A DNA stretch of 64,000 nt, taken from Vandammella animalimorsus (GTDB taxonomy: Bacteria > Pseudomonadota > Gammaproteobacteria > Burkholderiales > Burkholderiaceae_C). This document shows, in pieces, positions 31,301-40,145 of this stretch (position 1 is its first letter; each line of letters begins with the position of its first letter). The notes under the pieces are model-generated. The model saw nothing but the letters and a program-made list of their open reading frames with translations, was not told the DNA's origin and did not search any database. A program made the position numbers and the translations under genes. The stretch is from positions 62,001 through 126,000 of the forward strand of contig NZ_NSJF01000001.1 in the NCBI RefSeq assembly GCF_002285285.1, written 5' to 3'.

Positions 31301-31914
31301 ACCGGCTGCAGGCTGCGCTGGCTTTCGGGGTCGAAGGTGCGGATGGAGTCAATCTCGTCGTCGAACAGGTCGATGCGGTAGGGCAGGGTCGCGCCATTGG
31401 GGAACAGGTCAATCAGACTGCCGCGCACGGCGTACTCGCCCGGCCCCACGACCTGGCCCACATGCTGGTAGCCGGCCATGGTCAGCTGGGCCTTGAGCCT
31501 GGCCTCATCCAGGCGCTGGCCGGTCTGGAACTGGAAGGTGTAGCCAGCCAGGAAGGACGGCGGCGCCAGCCGGTACAGCGCCGTGGTGGCCGGGATCAGC
31601 AGCACATCGGCCTGGCCCTGCTGGATGCTCCACAGCGTGGCCAGGCGCTCGCTGATGAGATCCTGGTGCGGCGAGAAGCTGTCGTAGGGCAGGGTCTCCC
31701 AGTCCGGGAACAGCACCAGCGCCAGCGAGGGATCGAAGAACGCCATCTCGCGCAGCAGGCGCAGCGCATCGCGCGCATCGGCAGTGATGACGGCCGTGCG
31801 CCGGCCCTGGGCCTTTTCGCGCGCGGCCAGCTGGCACAGCAGCAGTGCGTCGGCAGAGCCCACGGGCATGGGCATGGTGTAGCGGTGGCCGGGGCTGAGG
31901 CGGGGCAAGGTCAT
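28393..31914 (-). CDS. mfd: Transcription-repair coupling factor
   Basis: Mfd removes RNA polymerase stalled at DNA lesions and recruits UvrA. The 1173-aa protein has the UvrB-like N-terminal modules, the RNA-polymerase-interaction domain (LKIGDPVVHAQHGIGRYRGL), Walker A GDVGFGKTEVALRA, the DEEHRFGVRHKE box, the SATPIPRTLGMAL-like LTATPIPRTLGMALEGLR, the RecG-like motor motifs with STIIETGIDVPTANT and HQLRGRVGRS, and the C-terminal D7 domain. The protein ends in an Ser/Pro-rich tail (PPSPSPSPS). All motor motifs are intact. A coding-length frame antisense to it is a composition artefact. Confidence 0.97.
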   Translation of the reverse strand: MTLPRLSPGHRYTMPMPVGSADALLLCQLAAREKAQGRRTAVITADARDALRLLREMAFFDPSLALVLFPDWETLPYDSFSPHQDLISERLATLWSIQQGQADVLLIPATTALYRLAPPSFLAGYTFQFQTGQRLDEARLKAQLTMAGYQHVGQVVGPGEYAVRGSLIDLFPNGATLPYRIDLFDDEIDSIRTFDPESQRSLQPVEAIRLLPGREFPMDEPARQRFRSRWRELMEGDPTKSRVYKDMGNGVATAGIEYYLPLFFEETATVFDYLGEHTTLALHGALDDALQAFWQDTQERHRLLALDEERPALPPAALFLSSEQFFSLCKPLAQLALRPAADQASEDSAQRHRTDFSALPDIAAVRGAADPLMRLQAHLRTTPQRVLVLAESAGRRESLADFLRASQLPAPAFDSLGEFQASEEKIGIATSALQRGFGWGEGGIDFVTETELFNAPPTTRRRRRHEQASSVEHMVRDLAELKIGDPVVHAQHGIGRYRGLVNMDMGQKNPDGSAALQEFLHLEYAGQAVLYVPVSQLQQISRYSGVAADEAPLHKLGSGQWEKAKRKAAEQVRDTAAELLNIYARRAAREGHAFRLDAAEYATFAKDFGFEETPDQKAAIDAVIGDMLSPRPMDRLVCGDVGFGKTEVALRAAFVAVLGGKQVAFLAPTTLLAEQHYQTLADRFAKWPVKVAEMSRFRTTREINAAAKGLADGSVDIVVGTHKLLSSSIDFKNLGLLIIDEEHRFGVRHKEAMKALRAEVDVLTLTATPIPRTLGMALEGLRELSVIATAPQKRLAIKTFVRSESQGVIREAVLRELKRGGQVYFLHNEVETIENRRERLQELLPEARIAVAHGQMPERELERVMRDFVAQRHNLLLCSTIIETGIDVPTANTIVISRADKFGLAQLHQLRGRVGRSHHQAYAYLMVPDVQSLTRQAQQRLDAIQDMEELGSGFYLAMHDLEIRGAGEVLGENQSGNILEIGFQLYNEMLADAVKALKSGKEPDLLAPMQAATEINLHVPALLPNDYCGDVHLRLSFYKRLATAGSLEAVDGLLEEIVDRFGKPPEQVQALIDTHRLRILCEPYGVQKVDASPAAIVISFRPNPPVQPLRIIELIQKNRHIKLAGNDRLRIERELPALKDRVQMVRDVLRNLGEPLPPSPSPSPSTTAAQTAA

Positions 31915-32019
31915 GGCTTGTGGGAATTGGGCGGCTGGCAGGACTCACGCGGGAGGGCGGGCATTTTAGGCGGGCCTGTGGCGCAACCCCGCCGCGCGCC
32001 GCGCCGCAGGCTGCAAGCG

Positions 32020-32048
32020 GCCCACAGTAATTTGTGAACAGGCCCTAG
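32020..32048. repeat. Left-flank repeat of the iron-uptake block, IS-end-like
   Basis: The sequence GCCCACAGTAATTTGTGAACAGGCCCTAG resembles GCCCACAGTAACCTGGGGGACAGCGCCCTAG at 40630-40660 in the same orientation: the first 11 bases are identical, then ACAG and CCCTAG recur. Its inner part TGTGAACAGGCCCTAG is the inverse of CTAGGGTCTGTTCACA (58462-58477), one mismatch, found right after a transposase fragment. Read together this suggests the remnant of an IS end. Confidence 0.5.
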
Positions 32049-32097
32049 ATGTCGTTTCCCAATAATTGGCTTGGATTCAAGCCCGATAGCGCTTCAT

Positions 32098-33012
32098 CTA
32101 CGCCATGGGCCGACGCTTGAGTTCGCCGGGAAGTACCCCGAACTGTTTCTGGAACGCTGCGCCAAAATGGCTCAGGTTGGTGTATCCGACTTGCCGGCCT
32201 GCCTCTGCTGCACTGGTTTTGCCGGACTCGATGAGTTGCCATGCATGATGCATGCGTTCTTGTTGATAAAGCGCATGCACAGACACGCCGAACATGCGCT
32301 TGAAGTCCTGCTTGAGCTGGAATGTGTTCATGCCGCAGGCGCGGGCCAGCTCGGCAATGGTGGGGGCGCAGTCGATGCGCGCCAACAGCAGGGCGCGCGC
32401 CAGTTCCAGGCGCTCGCGCTGGACGCGGGTAAAGACGTAGGGCTTGTCATCAATCGCGCTGTCGATTAGCAAGGCCAGCAATTCAAGACTCTTGGCTTCG
32501 CGCAGCAGGGCGCTGCTTGCCGTGGAAGTCAGGATGCCATCGAGCTCATGGGCGGCGCGCAACACCTTGGCATGCGCGGCTTCGACACGCAGATTGCTGG
32601 CGCGGCGCAATCGCTCGGCGAACAGAAAACCCTGTTCGCCCGCCAGCTCCGGCAACGCGTCCAGGGGCAACAGCAGCCCAACCTGATGCGCACGGCCGCG
32701 CCACTGGGTTTTCCAGGGCACATCCGGCAAATAGCCGACCACGGTTTGGCGGCCAGATACGCTGAATTGGCGGCCATCAAGGTTGATGTCCGGCCCATCG
32801 CGCAGCCACACCGACAGATGCAGGCGGTTCTCGGAGTCCGTCACCGTGAGGCGCACGGGCTCCCGGTATTCGCTGCGACTGGCGAATGCAGACAAGCCGT
32901 ATTGGGTGACATGGGCGCCGCTTTGTTGTGGCCCAGCCGGCCAAGCGTCAACCGATGGCTTGCTGGCGGAAGGCAGATAGCTCGCCACGTCGATGAATGA
33001 GTTGCGCGACAT
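32098..33012 (-). CDS. AraC-family regulator (PchR-like)
   Basis: A 304-aa protein with a C-terminal AraC/XylS DNA-binding domain: TIAELARACGMNTFQLKQDF (first HTH) and AAEAGRQVGYTNLSHFGAAF (second HTH), ending QFGVLPGELKR. The N-terminal half is an unassigned sensor domain like that of PchR/YbtA, regulators that bind a ferric siderophore and activate the matching receptor. It is divergent from the TonB-receptor operon, the classical arrangement, with a modest Fur-like site between them. Thus it likely activates the uptake genes when their chelate is present and iron is scarce. Confidence 0.9.
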   Translation of the reverse strand: MSRNSFIDVASYLPSASKPSVDAWPAGPQQSGAHVTQYGLSAFASRSEYREPVRLTVTDSENRLHLSVWLRDGPDINLDGRQFSVSGRQTVVGYLPDVPWKTQWRGRAHQVGLLLPLDALPELAGEQGFLFAERLRRASNLRVEAAHAKVLRAAHELDGILTSTASSALLREAKSLELLALLIDSAIDDKPYVFTRVQRERLELARALLLARIDCAPTIAELARACGMNTFQLKQDFKRMFGVSVHALYQQERMHHAWQLIESGKTSAAEAGRQVGYTNLSHFGAAFQKQFGVLPGELKRRPMA

Positions 33013-33062
33013 AAAAAAACTCCCGCTGCGGGTATGAAGTCTGCCTTTGAGGGCATATAGAT

Positions 33063-33081
33063 GCGGATGAGAATCACTAAA
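33063..33081. promoter_or_regulatory. Possible Fur box in the regulator/receptor intergenic region
   Basis: GCGGATGAGAATCACTAAA matches 12 of 19 consensus Fur positions, centred on ATGAGAATCA. It lies 38 bases before the receptor ATG and 51 bases before the regulator start, a sensible place for iron repression of both. The match is weaker than the one upstream of hemP. Confidence 0.5.
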
Positions 33082-33118
33082 GTTGAGGGGTATAGATTAA
33101 CTCTTCTCGGTTTTCATC

Positions 33119-35170
33119 ATGACATCCAACAAGCGCACACCGCTCGCCTTATCGTTGTCGCTATCCCTTCTTGCTTCGCAGAGCGCCTGGGCGCAAACCG
33201 GCGATGCCAATGGGGAGCCGAAAGCCACCACGCTTGCGACTATCACCGTCACGGCCACCAAGCGGGGAACCACCGCGTTCGACACGCCTGCCAGCGTGAG
33301 TGTGATTGATGGCGATGCGGTCGAGCGCGAAGACCTGCAACACCTGAACGATGCGGCGCAGCAATTGCCCAACGTCTATTTCACCGACTTCGTTGGCGGG
33401 CTGGGGACCATCATCATCCGGGGCATGGGCAATGGCGATGAAGAGTCGGATGTCGCCAGCATCGGGGTGCAAATCGACGGCGTACCGCTGCCGCTGACCG
33501 GCGTGATCGGAAACCTGTTCGATCTGGAGCAGGTTGAAATCCTCCGCGGCCCGCAGAGCCTGCTGCACGGTCAGGGCAATATCGGCGGCCTGATCGCGAT
33601 TCGCAGCCGGGATCCCGGCATGAGGTTCGCCGGTTCTGCGCAGCTCAACTTCGGGACTGCCAACCGGCGGCGCGCCGGTCTGGGGCTGGATGTGCCGCTC
33701 GGGGAGCGGACTGCGGTACGCATCACGGCCGGGCGCGATGAAAGTGATGGCCATGTCAGAAACGTGACGCTGAACCGCAAGGACACAAGCGGCTGGGGCA
33801 GCAATTTCGCGCGCCTGAAGCTGTTGCACCATGACGATGCGGGCGGCGAGCTTCGATTGGGTCTGCATCATTTGGACCGCAACGGCGGCAGCGACTTTTT
33901 CCTCAGGCAGGCGGGCGCCGGACAGCGGAAGTCGGTCGAAGGCGATAGCGGAACCAACGACATCAGCTACACCTTGTTCAGCGGCGAGTACACCCGCCCG
34001 CTGGATGCCGATACGCGCCTGACCGTGGCTGTTGGCGCCAGCGATGCCCGGTGGAGCTACTGGACGCCGGTTTCCTTGCTCGGAGCCACCAACGGCTTCG
34101 ATCTCAAGCTGAAGGGTTACAACGCCGAAGCCCGCATCCAGCGCAAGGCCACGGCACAAAGCCCGTTCGACTGGATGGCTGGCTTTCATGCCTCGCGTAC
34201 CGACATGAATCGCCCCTACTTGTACGACTACGCGCCGTTCTTCCGCAGCGCCACCGCCTCACAGGTGGACGGCACGACGATGGCGCTGTTTGGCGAAGCT
34301 GGCTGGCATTTCGCGCCGAGCTGGCGCCTGGGCGCTGGGCTGCGCTTGACGCGAGACCGCCGTGAAATGGACTGGAGCAGCAACCAGAATGGCTCGGTCG
34401 AAAGTCTGGAACGCAAGGTCAACAACACGGTGTGGTTGCCGCAGCTCGCGCTGGAATACCGCCCCGACGAGCAACAGTTTGCATGGCTCAAGATGTCGCG
34501 CGGCTACAAGGCCGCAGGTTTCAACGTCTATGCGACCCAATCCGCAGCGGCCGGCAACCCCTACGAACCCGAGTACGCCCATCACGCCGAGATCGGTTAT
34601 CGGGTCAAGGATGCCAACCATCGCTGGGAATTTGGTGCGACGGCTTTCTACTCCCGCCTGCGCAATCAGCAAGTCGTGATCGAGGGACTGGGGGGCGCCA
34701 CGATGACGGATAACGCAGGACGCTCGCACATTCAGGGCATTGAACTGGATGCCGCCTGGCGGCTTGCGCGCGCGCTGGAACTGCGCGGCCACTTGGGTTA
34801 CGTCAAGGCGGTTTATGACGACTATGTGCGTGGCGGCACTGACTACGCGGGTCGGCAGTTCTCGGCAACGCCGCGCACCAGCTTTGGCGCGTCCGCCGTT
34901 TGGCGGCCTGCCGAAAACTGGGAACTGGGCGTTGCCGCCCGCCGGATCGGCAAGGTCTATCTGCAAGCCAACGATCAGGCGGACAATGCCTACACGCTGG
35001 TGGATGCGCACCTGTCCTGGTATCACGGCAACTGGACGATGGGCCTGTACGGCAAGAACCTGACCGACGCGAAATACCTCACCCGGGCGATTGGCGATGG
35101 CCGGGGCGGCACTTTGGTGACTGCCGGTGCGCCGCGTACCGTGGGGGTTCGCTTGGCCTATGACTTCTGA
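33119..35170 (+). CDS. TonB-dependent siderophore receptor
   Basis: A 683-aa outer-membrane receptor. A signal peptide (residues 1-~26, cleavage after SAWA) is followed by the TonB box region TITVTATKR, a plug domain with PNVYFTDFVGGLGTIIIRGMGNG and VEILRGPQSLLHGQGNIGGLI, and a 22-strand barrel ending in the C-terminal aromatic LAYDF. Plug features resemble the FyuA/FptA group of ferric phenolate-thiazoline receptors (yersiniabactin, pyochelin); together with the partner genes this hints at that chelate type, which is inference. Its stop overlaps the permease start by 11 bases, so the cassette is one operon. Confidence 0.92.
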   Translation: MTSNKRTPLALSLSLSLLASQSAWAQTGDANGEPKATTLATITVTATKRGTTAFDTPASVSVIDGDAVEREDLQHLNDAAQQLPNVYFTDFVGGLGTIIIRGMGNGDEESDVASIGVQIDGVPLPLTGVIGNLFDLEQVEILRGPQSLLHGQGNIGGLIAIRSRDPGMRFAGSAQLNFGTANRRRAGLGLDVPLGERTAVRITAGRDESDGHVRNVTLNRKDTSGWGSNFARLKLLHHDDAGGELRLGLHHLDRNGGSDFFLRQAGAGQRKSVEGDSGTNDISYTLFSGEYTRPLDADTRLTVAVGASDARWSYWTPVSLLGATNGFDLKLKGYNAEARIQRKATAQSPFDWMAGFHASRTDMNRPYLYDYAPFFRSATASQVDGTTMALFGEAGWHFAPSWRLGAGLRLTRDRREMDWSSNQNGSVESLERKVNNTVWLPQLALEYRPDEQQFAWLKMSRGYKAAGFNVYATQSAAAGNPYEPEYAHHAEIGYRVKDANHRWEFGATAFYSRLRNQQVVIEGLGGATMTDNAGRSHIQGIELDAAWRLARALELRGHLGYVKAVYDDYVRGGTDYAGRQFSATPRTSFGASAVWRPAENWELGVAARRIGKVYLQANDQADNAYTLVDAHLSWYHGNWTMGLYGKNLTDAKYLTRAIGDGRGGTLVTAGAPRTVGVRLAYDF

Positions 35171-36440
35171 GGAAGAACGCGGGCCAGCGGCGCTGGCGGC
35201 CGTGCGCGCCAGCGAGTACCGGGCGCTGGCGCTGATGTACATCACCCAGGGCCTGCCAGCGGGGCTGGCTTTTTATGCACTGGGGACGCTCATCCGCGCT
35301 GGCGGCTACAGCGTGGCGCATGTGGGCCTGGTCGGCCTGACCATTCTGCCCTGGGCGCTCAAGTTCCTGTGGGCGAGCTGGATTGACAATGCCTGCCTCC
35401 GTTGGCGTTATCCGCGGGTGATCTTCATCGGCCAGACGGCTGCGGCGCTGACTTGCCTGGCATTGATGCCGCTGTCGATCGGCGCGCACCTTGGCTTGGC
35501 GCTGGCGAGCCTGGTTGCGCTCAACTTCATCAGCGCCACGCAGGATATCGCCACCAATGCCTATGCCGTATCGCGCCTGCAAGGCAAGGCTGCTGGCGTG
35601 GCCAATGCGATCCAGATCGCAGGCTTCATCGTCGGCATGCTGCTGGGCGGCGGCGGATTGTTGATCGTTCACGATCATTTGGGCTGGAGCGCCACGATGG
35701 CGATTCTGGCCGGTCTGATTGCCTTGATCGGTGTGCTGCTTTGGCTGGACAAACGCTGGCAGGCGCCGCTGGCCAGCGCCGAATCAAGTGGCCGCTCATG
35801 TGTCGATTCAAGCGCCGGTGCAGCCGCCAAGGTTCGGCTGCGCGATCTGCTGCGCCATCGTGATCTTGGGTGGGCGCTGGCGCTGGTTTTGCTGTTCAAG
35901 TTTCCCAGTACGGCCGTCAGCACTCTGATCCAGCCCTGGCTGGTGGATCGGGGGCTGGGTCTGGATGCCATCGGGTATATCCAGATGGCCGTGATGCTGG
36001 CAACCGCATGCGGGGGCGTCGTTCTGGGCATTCCGCTGGTGCGGCGGCTGGGCAATCGGCGTGCGGTGCTGGCGAGCTTTGCCATGGCGGCGCTGATGCT
36101 CGGGATGGCCTGGGGGCTGGAGCGGTGCGGCGTTCATGCCCAATGGGCTTACTACCTGGCTTTTTGCACGCAGGGGGTCTTCGAGGGCGCGCTGTTCGTG
36201 TCGGTCTGGGCAGTGTTCATGAACTGGTCTTCGCCACACTCGCCAGGAACGGATTTCACGGCCATGCAATGTGGTGAAAACATTGCCAACGCCATGGCGG
36301 TCGGTGCCATTGGCGGGCTGGGCCAGATGCTGGGCTACGCCAACGCTTTTGCACTGGTGTGGGGCGCAGCGGGCCTTGTGCTGATCCTGATCGCCCTGTG
36401 TCTGCCGCGTCTGGTTCTCCAGACCGAGGGGCGGGCATGA
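35160..36440 (+). CDS. RhtX/FptX-like MFS siderophore permease
   Basis: A 426-aa inner-membrane protein with about 12 helices. YITQGLPAGLAFYALGTLIR near residue 27 and LPWALKFLWASWIDN are typical of the AmpG/RhtX/FptX branch of the major facilitator superfamily, single-protein importers for rhizobactin-type or pyochelin chelates; NFISATQDIATNAYAVSRL is another hallmark. ATG at 35160 overlaps the receptor stop, and the stop overlaps the next start (ATGA). Placed between a TonB receptor and ABC genes, it most likely carries the ferric chelate across the cytoplasmic membrane. Confidence 0.88.
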   Translation: MTSEEERGPAALAAVRASEYRALALMYITQGLPAGLAFYALGTLIRAGGYSVAHVGLVGLTILPWALKFLWASWIDNACLRWRYPRVIFIGQTAAALTCLALMPLSIGAHLGLALASLVALNFISATQDIATNAYAVSRLQGKAAGVANAIQIAGFIVGMLLGGGGLLIVHDHLGWSATMAILAGLIALIGVLLWLDKRWQAPLASAESSGRSCVDSSAGAAAKVRLRDLLRHRDLGWALALVLLFKFPSTAVSTLIQPWLVDRGLGLDAIGYIQMAVMLATACGGVVLGIPLVRRLGNRRAVLASFAMAALMLGMAWGLERCGVHAQWAYYLAFCTQGVFEGALFVSVWAVFMNWSSPHSPGTDFTAMQCGENIANAMAVGAIGGLGQMLGYANAFALVWGAAGLVLILIALCLPRLVLQTEGRA

Positions 36441-38245
36441 AGCCATCGAACGCGGCATCGCCACGGCCAAAATCCATTCCTGCGCCGGTGCGCTTTGGCA
36501 GCCTGATGCGCGTGGCGCCGTGGCTGCTCGGGTCGGCGGTCATCACTGCCGTCGCCTCGGCGGCATTGAGCATCGCGCCGTTCTGGTTCATCTACCGCAT
36601 CAGCGTCGAATTGTTCGGCGCGCAACCCGACATCGCCACGGTGCGGCGGCTGGCCTGGTGGGCCATGGGGTTGTTGTTGTTGCGCTGGGCGCTGATGGCG
36701 GTCAGCCATGTGTTCGCGCACACCGGCGCTTTCGCCATCCAGCACCGGCTGCGCATAGCGATGGCGCGACGTCTTGGAGAAGTGCCGCTGTCGTTCTTTG
36801 CCGCGCGCGGCTCGGGCAGCATGCGCCGCACGCTGACCGATGATGTGAACAGCATGGAGGGCTTTTTCGCCCATATGGTGCCCGACGCGGTAGCCGCCGC
36901 TGCCGTGCCACTGGCGGCGGCCATGCTGCTGTTCGTGGCCGACTGGCGCATGGCGCTGGCCGCGCTCAGCCCGTTGCCGGTGGTTCTGTTGGTGCAATGG
37001 TGGTCAATGCGTGGCATGGGCGAGCGCATGCGCGAGTGGAGCGCCTTGCAAGAACGCATTGCCAACCAGGTGGGGGAGTACGTGCGCGGCGTGCATGTGG
37101 TCAAGAGCTTCGGGCTTGCGGCGCGCTCGTTCGGCGAGCTGTCCGATGCCGTGCGTGGCGCGGTGCGCTGGGTGGAAGACTATGCCCGGGGGAGCGCGCG
37201 CGGATGGGTGTGGTTCACCGGATTGCTGTCCGCCAATCTGGTGGTGGTGGCGCCTTTCGGCGCGTGGCTGCATGCGCGCGGCAGCCTCGACGCTCCCACC
37301 TATGTGCTGTTTTTGCTGGTGGCCCCGGCTGTCCTCGCGCCATTGCTGCGTTTGACCTTTGCCATGGGCGAGCAGATGCAGCGCGCCGAAGCGATGCGCC
37401 GTATCAGCGACGTGCTGGCTGCGCCGCCGCTGGACCAGTCCCGTGCGGCGAAAGCGCCCGATGGCGCACTGGACATCCGCTTCGAGAAGCTGTGCCACCG
37501 CTACGGCCAGCGGCTGGCGCTCGATGAGGTGAGCTTCGAGGCCAAGGCCGGGCAATTGACCGCGCTGGTGGGAGCAAGCGGCTCCGGCAAGAGTACGCTG
37601 GTGCGGTTGGTGGCGCGGCTGTATGAGTTCGACGCCGGCAGCCTGCGCGTGGGCGGCGCGGATGTGCGCGAATGGCCGCTCGATGCGCTGCTGGCGAAGC
37701 TGGCCATCGTGTTCCAGGACGTGTTTTTGTTTCACGGCACGGTGCGCGACAACCTGAAGATCGCGCGGCCCGAAGCCAGCGATGCGGCCATCGAGGCCGC
37801 CGCCCGTACCGCCTGCGCGCACGACTTCATCATGGCCTTGCCACAGGGCTATGACACGCCGCTGGGCGAGCGTGGCGCGCGCCTTTCGGGGGGCGAGCGC
37901 CAGCGGCTGTCGATTGCCCGCGCCTTGCTCAAGGACGCGCCCGTTCTTTTGCTGGACGAAGCAACCGCCAGCGTCGATGCCGAGAACGAAGCCTTGATCC
38001 AGCAAGCGCTGGATGCGCTGTGTGCCAATCGCACGGTGCTGATGATCGGCCATCGGCTGCACACGATCATGCATGCCGACCACATCGTCGTGATGGAGGC
38101 CGGTCGCGTGGCAGGCCAGGGCAGGCACGAAACCTTGCTGCGCGAATGCAGCGCTTACCAGCGCCTGTGGCGCGACCATGAACAGGTCAGGGAATGGTCG
38201 CTGGCAATGCACACGGATGCGGCGCAGCGGGAGGCCGGGGCATGA
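36437..38245 (+). CDS. ABC half-transporter, permease fused to ATPase (YbtP-like)
   Basis: A 602-aa protein with six N-terminal helices in an ABC type-1 exporter-like membrane domain (residues 20-330) and a C-terminal nucleotide-binding domain: Walker A GASGSGKST, Q-loop VFQDVFLFHG, signature LSGGERQRLSIARALL, Walker B LLLDEATASVD, H-loop GHRLHTI. It pairs with the next gene, as YbtP/YbtQ or IrtA/IrtB do, which import siderophores despite an exporter fold. ATGA overlaps at both ends show tight coupling. The IrtA-like siderophore-reducing domain is absent. Confidence 0.9.
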   Translation: MKPSNAASPRPKSIPAPVRFGSLMRVAPWLLGSAVITAVASAALSIAPFWFIYRISVELFGAQPDIATVRRLAWWAMGLLLLRWALMAVSHVFAHTGAFAIQHRLRIAMARRLGEVPLSFFAARGSGSMRRTLTDDVNSMEGFFAHMVPDAVAAAAVPLAAAMLLFVADWRMALAALSPLPVVLLVQWWSMRGMGERMREWSALQERIANQVGEYVRGVHVVKSFGLAARSFGELSDAVRGAVRWVEDYARGSARGWVWFTGLLSANLVVVAPFGAWLHARGSLDAPTYVLFLLVAPAVLAPLLRLTFAMGEQMQRAEAMRRISDVLAAPPLDQSRAAKAPDGALDIRFEKLCHRYGQRLALDEVSFEAKAGQLTALVGASGSGKSTLVRLVARLYEFDAGSLRVGGADVREWPLDALLAKLAIVFQDVFLFHGTVRDNLKIARPEASDAAIEAAARTACAHDFIMALPQGYDTPLGERGARLSGGERQRLSIARALLKDAPVLLLDEATASVDAENEALIQQALDALCANRTVLMIGHRLHTIMHADHIVVMEAGRVAGQGRHETLLRECSAYQRLWRDHEQVREWSLAMHTDAAQREAGA

Positions 38246-40008
38246 TCCGGGAACTGGTCCAGTCGGGCTTTCGCCTCTCGGGCACGCGTGATCCGCGCCT
38301 GATGCGCGGCCTGCGCTGGTCGGTCGTGGAAGGACTGTTCGCCGCCGCGCCATATCCATTGCTCTATCTGCTGCTGCACGCGGTGTTTACCGGCCGCATC
38401 ACACCGGCGACTGCGCTGGGGTATGGGGCGGCGATGGCTGCCTGCCTGCTGGCGCGCATTGCCGCTGGCGCAGTCGGCATGCCGCTGGTGTTCAGCGGCG
38501 CCTACGCGATGATGGGCGAGGCGCGGCTGCGTGTTGCCGATCACCTGCGTCGCCTGCCCATGGGCTGGTTCGGCAAGCAGCGGGGCGGCGACCTGAGCGC
38601 GCGACTGACTTCCGATCTGGCGCTGGTCGAGAACCTGTGGTCGCACTTTCTCGGCGTGTTCGTTTCGGGCCTGGCGATGCCCGCTTTTTTGATGCTGTTT
38701 CTGCTGTGGCTGGACTGGCGGCTGGCCCTGATCGCGCTGGCTGGCATACCGTTGGCGCTGTTGGCGCTGGCCTGGACACAGCACGTTGCGGCGCGCACTG
38801 GCCAGCGTTTGATGGCGGCCAACGCCGCAGCGCAGTCGGCCTTGCTGGAGTATGTGCAAGGCATCGCCGTCGTGCGTGGTTACGGCCGCTTCGGCGATGC
38901 ATGGCAACGCCTTGAAGCCGCGCTGGAGGAACATCACGCGGCCCTGCTGGCAGCCGAAACCAAACCCGCGCCGTGGCTGGTGGCCTACGGTTTTCTGCTG
39001 GAAACGGGGTATGTCAGTCTGGCGCTGGCTGGCGCGTGGTGGCTTGCGGGCGGCACGCTCTCGCCCGAGGTGCTGATTGCCTTTCTGGTGCTGGCGCTGC
39101 CGGTGTACCGCCAATTGTTCGAGGTGGGGCTGGCCGCCATGCTGCTGCGCTTTGCGCGGCGCGCTCTGGCGCGTATCGAAAACGTGTTGGCCGAGCAGGC
39201 TTTGGCCGAACCGGCACAGGCGGCCGTCCCGCAAGGCCATGACATCGTGTTCGACAAGGTGCGCTTCGCGTATGAACATCGCCAAGGCGGCGCGGCCGTT
39301 CTTGACAATGTGTCATGCGAGATTGCGGCCAACCGCCTGACGGCAATCGTTGGCCCGAGCGGCGCTGGCAAGAGCACGCTGGTGCATCTGATCGCCCGGC
39401 TATGGGACGTGGATGCGGGCGCGATTCGGCTCGGCGGCGCTGATCTGCGCGAGATCGGCACCGACGCGCTGCACCGCCACGTGGCGATGGTTTTCCAGGA
39501 TGTCCTGCTGTTCTCCGGCTCGGTGCTCGACAACCTGCGCATCGGTCGGCCCGACGCCAGCCGGGAAGAAGTCATCGCCGCCGCGCGGCGCGCTCAGGCG
39601 CATGACTTCATCAGTGCATTGCCCGATGGGTACGACACGGTGCTCGACGAAGGCGGCGCGTCGCTGTCCGGCGGCGAACGCCAGCGCATCTCCATCGCCC
39701 GCGCCCTGCTCAAGGACGCGCCGGTGCTGCTGCTGGACGAGGCCACGGCCAGCGTCGATCCGTCGGCCGAAGCGCAGCTCCAGCGCGCCATTGCCGAACT
39801 GGCGCAAGGTCGGACAGTGGTCGTGATTGCACACCGGCTCAAAAGCGTGCGCCACGCCGACTGCATTCTGGTGATGGATCACGGACGCGTGGTGGAGCAG
39901 GGGCGGCATGACGAACTGCTGGCGCTGGGCGGCCTGTATGCGCGTCTGTGGTCACGGCAGCAGGTGGCGCAGGACTGGCGCGTTGGCGCGGCGCAGCGCT
40001 CTTCTTGA
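38242..40008 (+). CDS. ABC half-transporter, permease fused to ATPase (YbtQ-like)
   Basis: The 588-aa partner of the previous protein with the same layout: membrane domain from residue ~30 to 310, then Walker A GPSGAGKST, Q-loop VFQDVLLFSG, signature LSGGERQRISIARALL, Walker B LLLDEATASVD, and H-loop AHRLKSV. The pair would form a heterodimer. It is the last gene of the iron-uptake operon; its stop lies 32 bases before homology to a toxin gene resumes, which marks the right edge of the cassette. Import of a ferric chelate is inferred from neighbours and the YbtPQ family. Confidence 0.9.
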   Translation: MIRELVQSGFRLSGTRDPRLMRGLRWSVVEGLFAAAPYPLLYLLLHAVFTGRITPATALGYGAAMAACLLARIAAGAVGMPLVFSGAYAMMGEARLRVADHLRRLPMGWFGKQRGGDLSARLTSDLALVENLWSHFLGVFVSGLAMPAFLMLFLLWLDWRLALIALAGIPLALLALAWTQHVAARTGQRLMAANAAAQSALLEYVQGIAVVRGYGRFGDAWQRLEAALEEHHAALLAAETKPAPWLVAYGFLLETGYVSLALAGAWWLAGGTLSPEVLIAFLVLALPVYRQLFEVGLAAMLLRFARRALARIENVLAEQALAEPAQAAVPQGHDIVFDKVRFAYEHRQGGAAVLDNVSCEIAANRLTAIVGPSGAGKSTLVHLIARLWDVDAGAIRLGGADLREIGTDALHRHVAMVFQDVLLFSGSVLDNLRIGRPDASREEVIAAARRAQAHDFISALPDGYDTVLDEGGASLSGGERQRISIARALLKDAPVLLLDEATASVDPSAEAQLQRAIAELAQGRTVVVIAHRLKSVRHADCILVMDHGRVVEQGRHDELLALGGLYARLWSRQQVAQDWRVGAAQRSS

Positions 40009-40040
40009 AAAATCTCCCTCCCCAATCCCCCCCAGACGCC

Positions 40041-40142
40041 GATGCGGTTTATGTGCTGCACGCCTTCCAGAAGAAGACGCAGAAGACAGCCCAGTACGAT
40101 CTCGACCTAGCCGCCAGGCGTTACAAAACGATAGGAGTGTGA
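40041..40142 (+). pseudogene. C-terminal remnant of a HigB/Gp49-like toxin
   Basis: Codons from 40041 read DAVYVLHAFQKKTQKTAQYD and then LDLAARRYKTIGV to a stop three bases before the antitoxin ATG. The AVYVLHxFQKKTQKT phrase followed by a basic LAxRRY helix is the well-known tail of phage Gp49/HigB-type RelE toxins. The first two thirds of the gene are missing, replaced by the end of the ABC operon, and no start codon with a ribosome site remains. So the toxin is inactive. Confidence 0.82.
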
Positions 40143-40145
40143 GCC

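Noticed and set aside
28486-32037. A very long open frame (~1180 codons) on the plus strand antisense to mfd
   Set aside because: High-GC codon bias opens the mirror frame; its translation has no family motifs, while the minus frame is a complete Mfd.
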